This document shows positions 57,731 to 64,000 of a stretch of 64,000 bases of DNA, one piece after another. Position numbers and translations under genes: made by a program. The notes under the pieces are model-generated. The model was not told the origin of the DNA and searched no databases. It worked only from the letters and a program-made list of their open reading frames with translations. The first letter of the stretch is position 1. Every line of letters starts with the position of its first letter. The stretch is from Ophioderma brevispina. Lineage: Eukaryota > Echinodermata > Ophiuroidea > Amphilepidida > Ophiodermatidae. Location: NCBI GenBank assembly GCA_023653785.1, contig JAMKCH010071762.1, positions 1-64,000 of the forward strand, read 5' to 3'.

Positions 57731-58324
57731 ATCTCTCGTTGCACCTTTAATGAAAAGAAGTTAAACTGGTAATTACAATTTACATATGTTGACTTCATAG
57801 TTGATTCTTACTTCTCTTACTCTAAAAATATGAGGAATTATTAAATGTGGGTCACTGGATCGGACAACCTCGCCCCGCACTTTATTCAACAAAACTGAGA
57901 TTTTGGTATCCGAAAAAAATCGATATTTTCCTTATTATCCCAGCGAAATTTAAGGCCGAGGAAATGTTTCCTTTTAATGTTATGACTGAACAAAAATGTC
58001 TCTAAATGTGGTCGACCACATTAATTAACACACGATGTCTGTCCTATGGGCCAATTTGGTACACATTTTTTTGATTCTGCTATCCTAACGGCCTGGACTG
58101 TTATATTTCAAAATTTATAATCAGATGTTTTTGGTGATAAATTATGCTTCCATGTAAAAGAGAAAACATCTATGAAAAATCGGACCACGGTAGAAGTAGT
58201 AAACTTTCTATTCGTAGTTTCAAGCATATAAACAATGCTATAAACCGATCTGTCATAAAGATGTTTTGTGATACTTGAATCAATGGCATAGAATAAAGCT
58301 GACACACTACAGCTTAAAACAACT
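57731..58324. other. Unassigned DNA
   Basis: No gene recognised. A TTGCACCTTTAATG word at about 57738 resembles the end of the AAGGTGC MITE type. Confidence 0.35.
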
Positions 58325-59232
58325 ATATTAGAGCGGGAGCAAGGACTTGGGTCAAACATCATCGTTCATGTCCCACTACATCTCAGCTTTGACACCTTTG
58401 GTAGTTAGTATAGACCCTCTATATCCATGCAAGGTAGTTAGTGGTGTCAAATTGTGGTCACTTTTTCAATAGGGGTCAAAATGTATAGTTTGTACCATCT
58501 ATGACAATTGGTTTAGAGTTATTGGGTAAAAATGGCTAAAAGTGCAAAAAAGGTCAATTTTCATTTGTACAGGTGTCAAAATCAGAAGTTGCTCCAATTT
58601 TGGTTAAAAATAAAACATATTGTTCAACTACCTTAATGTGTCAAAATAAGGAATAGTTTGTAGCATCTGCAATGCATATTTATCATGCTGAGGCGGACCA
58701 GAAACAGATCCTAGGGGGGGAAACATAATCCAATTGGTGTGGACCTTCTTTGACCGTTTTGCCTTTATCTCAGTAAGTAACATTAACATAATAAAAAACT
58801 ATACTTGTGGGAGAGTAATCCTCCTAAGGGCAATTAATTTGCAAGCATTAAATTATCACAGAGTAACTTTCAATGTTGACCCCTGTACATATTAGTTGAA
58901 CCTTTTTTTTTACCATTTTAGTCATTTTTACGCTATAACTCCAAAACCAATAGCCGTAAGTGGTACAAACTATACCTTTTTGGAATCCTTATGACTAGAC
59001 GGACAATATGAAAGATGTTTCAACATGTTTGGAGCAGTTTAAAAGTGTTGACCCCTGTGTAACCTTAAATTGGCCTCTATTGAAAAAGTGACACCATAAT
59101 TGAGACCACTAACTACCTTGCATTGATATAGAGGGTCCATACCAACTACTAAAGGTGTCAAACCTTAGATGTAGTCGGGCATGAACGAACTCCCTAAATA
59201 AGGACCCTATGATATTCAGCTCCTGCTCTATA
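58325..59232. mobile_element. 0.9 kb foldback element
   Basis: Long inverted arms: TAGAGCGGGAGC, CGTTCATGTCCCACTACATC, TTTGACACCTTTGGTAGTTA, GACCCTCTATAT, GCAAGGTAGTTAGTGGT, TTTTTCAATAGGGG, TATAGTTTGTACCA, and TTATTGGGTAAAAATGGC. All are mirrored in order on the other side, ending CATGAACG (59181-59187) and GCTCCTGCTCTATATC (about 59219). A similar TAGTTTGTA-GCATCT phrase recurs within the left half, suggesting internal duplication. No frame. Confidence 0.75.
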
Positions 59233-60924
59233 TCAATACAATAGTGAACGTTGTCGGTTTTTTACGATGACACCTGATGCTTTTGCAAAAGCGAGTTCCA
59301 ATAGTTATTCTGTAATGGCCACTGTAGTCCCATTGACACTGCATAATGTTCCAGTCCCGACTTCCACTTTATTTGAACGGCAATACCGGGTTAAAATATG
59401 TTTTGGGTTGTAGATGTTGGCAGATTCAGACAGTTAAGTTGTTTCATGGACACAGTAAGACAGTTACTTGAGTTTACAGGCACTGCAATTATGTATTTTC
59501 CGAGAAATTTTGTGCCGTGCCAGTCCGCTTAGCGATAATACAGGGCGCCCCAGAATTTCTACCAAAATATTTAAAATGGACTAAATTTCACACACTAAAG
59601 CTATGAGTGACGTCACAACGTGCTAGATTTCCGTCGAAGAAAAAATCGCAGTGAACAATTATTGTGCTTAGAGACAGTGAAGTTCAACTATTACATATTT
59701 TCAAATTGTTTATCGTCCTGTAATAATTTTAATTTCCTTAGTCTACCTAGAAACATCAGAATCGAGAAAAGCCGAAAATAAGCTTCCAGAAACTACAGTG
59801 TATGTGTCAATCAAAACGCAGGATTCAAAGTAATTCAAAGAAAATTATGCAAATACCCATCTATTTAGATCAGGATTTTATTTTCCATAGTCTCTTTTTG
59901 ACAAGATTTCTGTTTGGTGTAATTTGGATTTTTGACAAGTTTAGTGAAGCCCTTCTGAATCGGGTTGGTCCGATTCAATGACTTTAACACAACGACCAGT
60001 TATGTACAATGGTCATGTTAATTAAACCAGAACAAAACTTTGTTGAAAACAACTGATGATAAGTGTCACTTAAATTTAATAACTGGGCTATCATTGTTTG
60101 TAAGCATCATGGAGGTCGTTTCTAACATCGTAAAAAGGCAAAAAAATAATAGTTTGTCTCGGCTTCCAGCGCCCATTGCTTTTAAAATTAGAGTTCGCTC
60201 GTAGCTCTACGCGGCGGAAGAGGGATACATTGGCGTGGCACATATTGTATATTTTCTAAAAACACCACAGTGGAAATAAAAAGAAAAATCGCATAGGTCA
60301 GAGTTTTTTTTGTAAAAAAAGCACAACACACAGCTTTTTAGCCAAATGAAGCTGAGACAAACTTTTTCCCCTAAACAAGACTTACCAAAGAATTGAATCA
60401 TGTTCTGGACATGATATTGCACCTTGAGTTAAAAGACATTAAATTGGATCAGATGATCAGTTCAAACAGTTACAAAGAGAATTTACCATGTCCATCGTTT
60501 CATAGGTTCTCTTGTACTTCATACGTATTAACAAATTTTACAGTTAAACAATTTGCACTACTTTCTTCATAATTAAAATAGTACTTATTGCGAGCCGTGG
60601 CAAATCCTACCACACCTTTCCTCCTTTGTGATCCACAAAGACTCTCATCTGTACTGAATTCAAACTTTTCTTGAGGTGTCTGTGATTTCACAAATCAGAC
60701 CAGCTTGGAATTCATAACCCATCTTCAATGTATTCTATCTTTGGACAGGAGCGTCAAAATGAGATGGGATAAAAACATAGTGAAGAATATAGGGAATGCA
60801 CACGCTGTATTTAATCGTACATACTATTTGAAAAATGACGAGTTACTGATCTGGCTCTTGATCTTTTTATGACGAATTATTCTAGTCAAGGAAATTGATA
60901 TTTCATCGTGTTCTATTCTTACAA
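59233..60924. other. Unassigned DNA
   Basis: Short frames at 60207-60691 (minus) have no domain signature. No repeat recognised. Confidence 0.35.
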
Positions 60925-60966
60925 TAACAACAACGTCAACAAAAACTACATCAACAACAACGGCAA
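60925..60966 (+). repeat. (CAA)n-like microsatellite
   Basis: AATAACAACAACGTCAACAA and further ACAACAACGGCAA; an interrupted trinucleotide repeat. Confidence 0.7.
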
Positions 60967-62671
60967 TTTTGCTTGACCATACGGTCTTAGCGGGAACTAA
61001 TATACATTAAAATCAGAAAGAATGGCCAATCCCTCATCAATAGACCACAGATGATCCATCATTTTATCAGTGTGTATCATTTTTATAATGCCCAAAACAA
61101 TAAACGTAAAAAAAATAAACATAGTGAATAGCAATATTTCTATTTATTTCTATTTTTTCATATTACGCCTCATTATTCATACATAGAGCATAGAAAGTCA
61201 TTGCGTCACTCTGCATGTGCGCTAAGATAAATTGAACCATGGCAATCTTTTTGTTGACTGTGCGTGGGTAATTCTTGGAAATGTGAAACAAGCTATTGTC
61301 GTGAATGAGTTTCGAAAATGGCCAATTAAGCAAGTTTGATTATCGCCGTTTATTTTATATTTTGTCACAGATGCATCCTGGATAAGTTCTACTTAAATTC
61401 CCCAGTACCTTTTTTGAACTTTTTTTACTTATTATTTGTCCTATAGACAAACTTCCAATAAGTACAGCAGGTTTGAAATTAACTGTTTCTGCCAGAGATG
61501 GAATGCATAGGTCCAAGTGTCAAAAATCGGTAGATTCTAAAAAATACATGTCTTGTTAATCGAAGCTAATAATATAGAAATGCAATTTGACATCCTTCCT
61601 AAATTTAAAAAGCAAAGGAGATTTAACCTACATAGCTTGTTATATGTCTACAATTAGCCTCTTATTAATGAGTTTCAACCAATTTAATATCCCCAGCTGT
61701 CTTGTTAACAGAATAAAATCTTATTCGGTCGCATTGTCATCATTACCTGTATGCCGATTACGTACAATTAACAGGCCAATTTATTTTGCTATTATTGAGG
61801 CATCATTAAGAAGTCTCTATACATATTTCATCAACCGGATGTCATTACAACTTTAGGATTAAAACATGAATCGAGTGGTGCAGAACCATGATAATTATTG
61901 TCTTACACTGGTGATTCTCAGAGCTTATTTTGTGTTGTTTTTTAGCATGACATTGGTATTGTTGTAATTACAGCAGTGTCTAACACCCGAAGGAAAGAAA
62001 ATATAGCCTGTTCAAACTCATAAGCTCGTGTACTCGCCCATAATATGCCCCTGAAGTCTACTGCCTTTCTTACAGTATCTCTGATTGGCTCATTACATGA
62101 TATAACATAATGTAAACTCTGAGTAACCAATCAAAATATACTTTTCTATGCAGCTATAGTTTTCCTTACCTATGATTGATCAAATACATCATATAACCCC
62201 AAGTATAACCAATAAATAAGCCGTATGCTCAGGGAGTAAGGTATCTGCATTGTAGCATTGGTAGTGCAGCGTCAATTTTCGATATAAATTGTTATGGCGG
62301 ATATTTACTTAGTGTATTGAGCTTAATAAATAAATTGGAGTTCTTTTTCTTACTAAATGATATGAAAGAGGAAGGTATTACTTCGTCTAACTCAAATTAA
62401 CAACTCTAGACCTGGGCAGCAGTTCTAATACTAGATTTACTACTCTTTATTTAGTGTATTATTTAGTCGTTCTATACAAAAACCTGCTCTCCCATGGTAC
62501 CCAGGTGGCCATAGGCCATCATAACATAAAAGACCACACTTCTTAAAAAACTTTAAATAAACACATAAAATATAAAGTATCTTACAAACAAAAAAAGAAA
62601 GATGATTCCCACTTTATATACCCACCTACCCAACACCAATTCCACCCAAAAAGCAAACCGTCCATACTCCA
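60967..62671. other. Unassigned DNA
   Basis: No gene recognised; the 89-codon frame at 61587-61856 has no domain signature. Confidence 0.35.
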
Positions 62672-62727
62672 TATACACACGCACGCACACACACACGCAC
62701 GCACACATTACACGTCAAACCCAACCA
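62672..62727 (+). repeat. (CACG/CA)n microsatellite, left part
   Basis: CA-rich tract interrupted by the MITE that follows; CA-rich sequence resumes directly after it at 63107. Confidence 0.7.
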
Positions 62728-63106
62728 CACTGTTAAAAATTTCCGTAAATTAAGAAAACAGATTTTCCGTAAATTTACGGAACAATCTGTTTTAGGAAAA
62801 CAAGAAAAATAAAAAATCAAAAAACATATAAAAAGTTTTTTTTTTTTAAAAATGTTAATTTACGGAAAATATTCAAAAATTTCTGGCAGCAATAATTTCC
62901 GGAATTTTTTTCTTTGTTCCGTAATTTAATTACGGAAAAAATTCTGTTAAAATACATACTTTTTTCAATAATATGAGACAAATTCTGTAAAATTACTGTC
63001 AAAGTTCGTTAATTGACAGAAAATTTTCTGTAAATGACCCTAAAAAATGGGAGGAAATACTGCTGCCAGAAATTTCCGTAAAATTACGGACATTTTTTTA
63101 ACAGTG
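62728..63106. mobile_element. TTTACGGAAA-rich MITE
   Basis: Begins CACTGTTAAAAATTTCCGTA and ends with the inverted TTACGGACATTTTTTTAACA then GTG. Both ends abut CA, but the surroundings are CA-rich, so the target duplication is ambiguous. The interior is a series of TTTCCGTAAATTTACGGAA palindromes. A diverged reverse copy is at 24400-24795. The start CACTGNNAAAA resembles that of the MITE at 33823. Confidence 0.8.
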
Positions 63107-63205
63107 CACCCACCACACACCCAAACCACACACACCAACACACACATACACGCACACGCAAGCACACACAAACCACACATAAACACACATCACAAACACA
63201 ATACT
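63107..63205 (+). repeat. (CA)n-rich microsatellite, right part
   Basis: ACACAC-rich tract with CCA and CACG interruptions. Short open frames rich in Thr and His across it are low-complexity artefacts. Confidence 0.8.
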
Positions 63206-64000
63206 TCATCTGACCTAAAAAATCACCTTACACCCGTCTCAGCCTTAACCAGCCAAGATTAACCAAAAAAAAGTTACACAAAAACACAATGTGTTAAAAA
63301 ATTAAAAAAGTCATACTTACATAATGCACAGGGCATGCACATAGACATAAGAGTAAAGATTGCACTAATATATGAAAGAAACTCATACATGATGAGGAAA
63401 TCAAATAAGATTTTTAGACGATAATTAAAACATCTTTACGTGTTGGTAATGGGTATTTCACACAGAAGGGGAAGCTCATTCATGCCCAGAGCCAAGGTAC
63501 CTTAAAAGTTCTTTTACCAGCACCTGTTTGGGTCTCGCTGGTCTGAGGTTGACCCTGAGTGCACCTTTGTACTGTTAACGTTGAGTATCAGAAATTTTAT
63601 CAAAAATATTTGACAAGTAAATGGGGCCTGCCCCGCCATGATTTGCGACATCTAGACATGAAGATGGTTGACACGTCTATTAGGAAAGGTAGCCAACCAA
63701 GCCAACTGAGCAAATGTTAGTTGGAAATCTCCTTTTTCAACCCTCAGAATGTCCTACCAGCCCTATTTGGAAGCTGTTCAACTTAGAAGTATATTTTGAA
63801 AAAGCATTTCCCCATACGGAAATCGCAATACTCAAGGGTGTGGGAAGTATATCCTAGGTTTACGTTTATTCAGTTAAGGCTCTGTTATCTTGCCTTTTAG
63901 GCTAAAGTAGGGTTTATGGGTCTTATCCTAAGTTACGGTTAGACATGCTTCAGACACCTTATCCTAGAATCTAATCCGGCGTCGGTATTTTGGATTTAGA
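63206..64000. other. Unassigned DNA
   Basis: No gene, RNA or repeat recognised. Confidence 0.35.

Overview
The window looks like nuclear DNA from an animal, most likely a marine invertebrate; an echinoderm or another invertebrate deuterostome is a guess. Evidence: AT-rich DNA with no bacterial-style gene packing, tRNA-derived SINEs, a decayed non-LTR retrotransposon, LTR-like repeats, many short inverted-repeat (MITE/foldback) elements, microsatellites, and a gene for a type I immunoglobulin-superfamily membrane protein. Nothing in the sequence fixes the species.

Only one protein gene is well supported: an uninterrupted reading frame on the minus strand at about 43.85-45.10 kb. It encodes a secreted-then-anchored protein with two Ig domains, one membrane helix and a 60-residue tail carrying an ITAM-like pair of tyrosine motifs (YDEI-x9-YMSL). 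The only other recognisable coding sequence is a frameshifted reverse transcriptase of a CR1/Jockey-like LINE (about 35.65-37.68 kb, minus).

Layout: 0-2.1 kb, microsatellites and unassigned DNA; 2.1-8.2 kb, a Tc1-type MITE, a SINE, a palindromic MITE, a 1.5 kb long-inverted-repeat element, and a MITE with a perfect 9-bp target duplication; 9.6-10.1 kb, a tandem duplication; 12.0-14.2 kb, a second copy of the long-inverted-repeat family in opposite orientation, with a G-rich element nested inside; 14.9-17 kb, a hAT-like end fragment and a GCCTAGCC minisatellite; 18.8-21.5 kb, a direct A-B-B-A duplication; 22.6-23.7 kb, a copy of a G-rich family whose full-length inverted copy is at 55.1-56.5 kb; 24.4-26 kb, two foldback-type elements; 27.8-33.6 kb, a 2.4 kb tandem duplication with GGNCCGAATTG motif arrays and a 34-G run; 33.8-41.9 kb, MITEs, the LINE and an LTR-like element; 43.8-45.1 kb, the Ig gene; 47-53 kb, more foldbacks, a GCAACGCGTTGC-rich palindrome, a second LTR-like copy and a SINE; 55-63 kb, the hAT-like element, a 0.9 kb foldback and a TTTACGGAAA-rich MITE.

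No transposase frame was found for any DNA element, so all appear non-autonomous. Many duplicated copies differ mainly by single-base insertions or deletions and homopolymer length, which raises the possibility of long-read assembly error or falsely duplicated haplotypes. All homologies stated here were found by eye; element ends are approximate unless target duplications are given.
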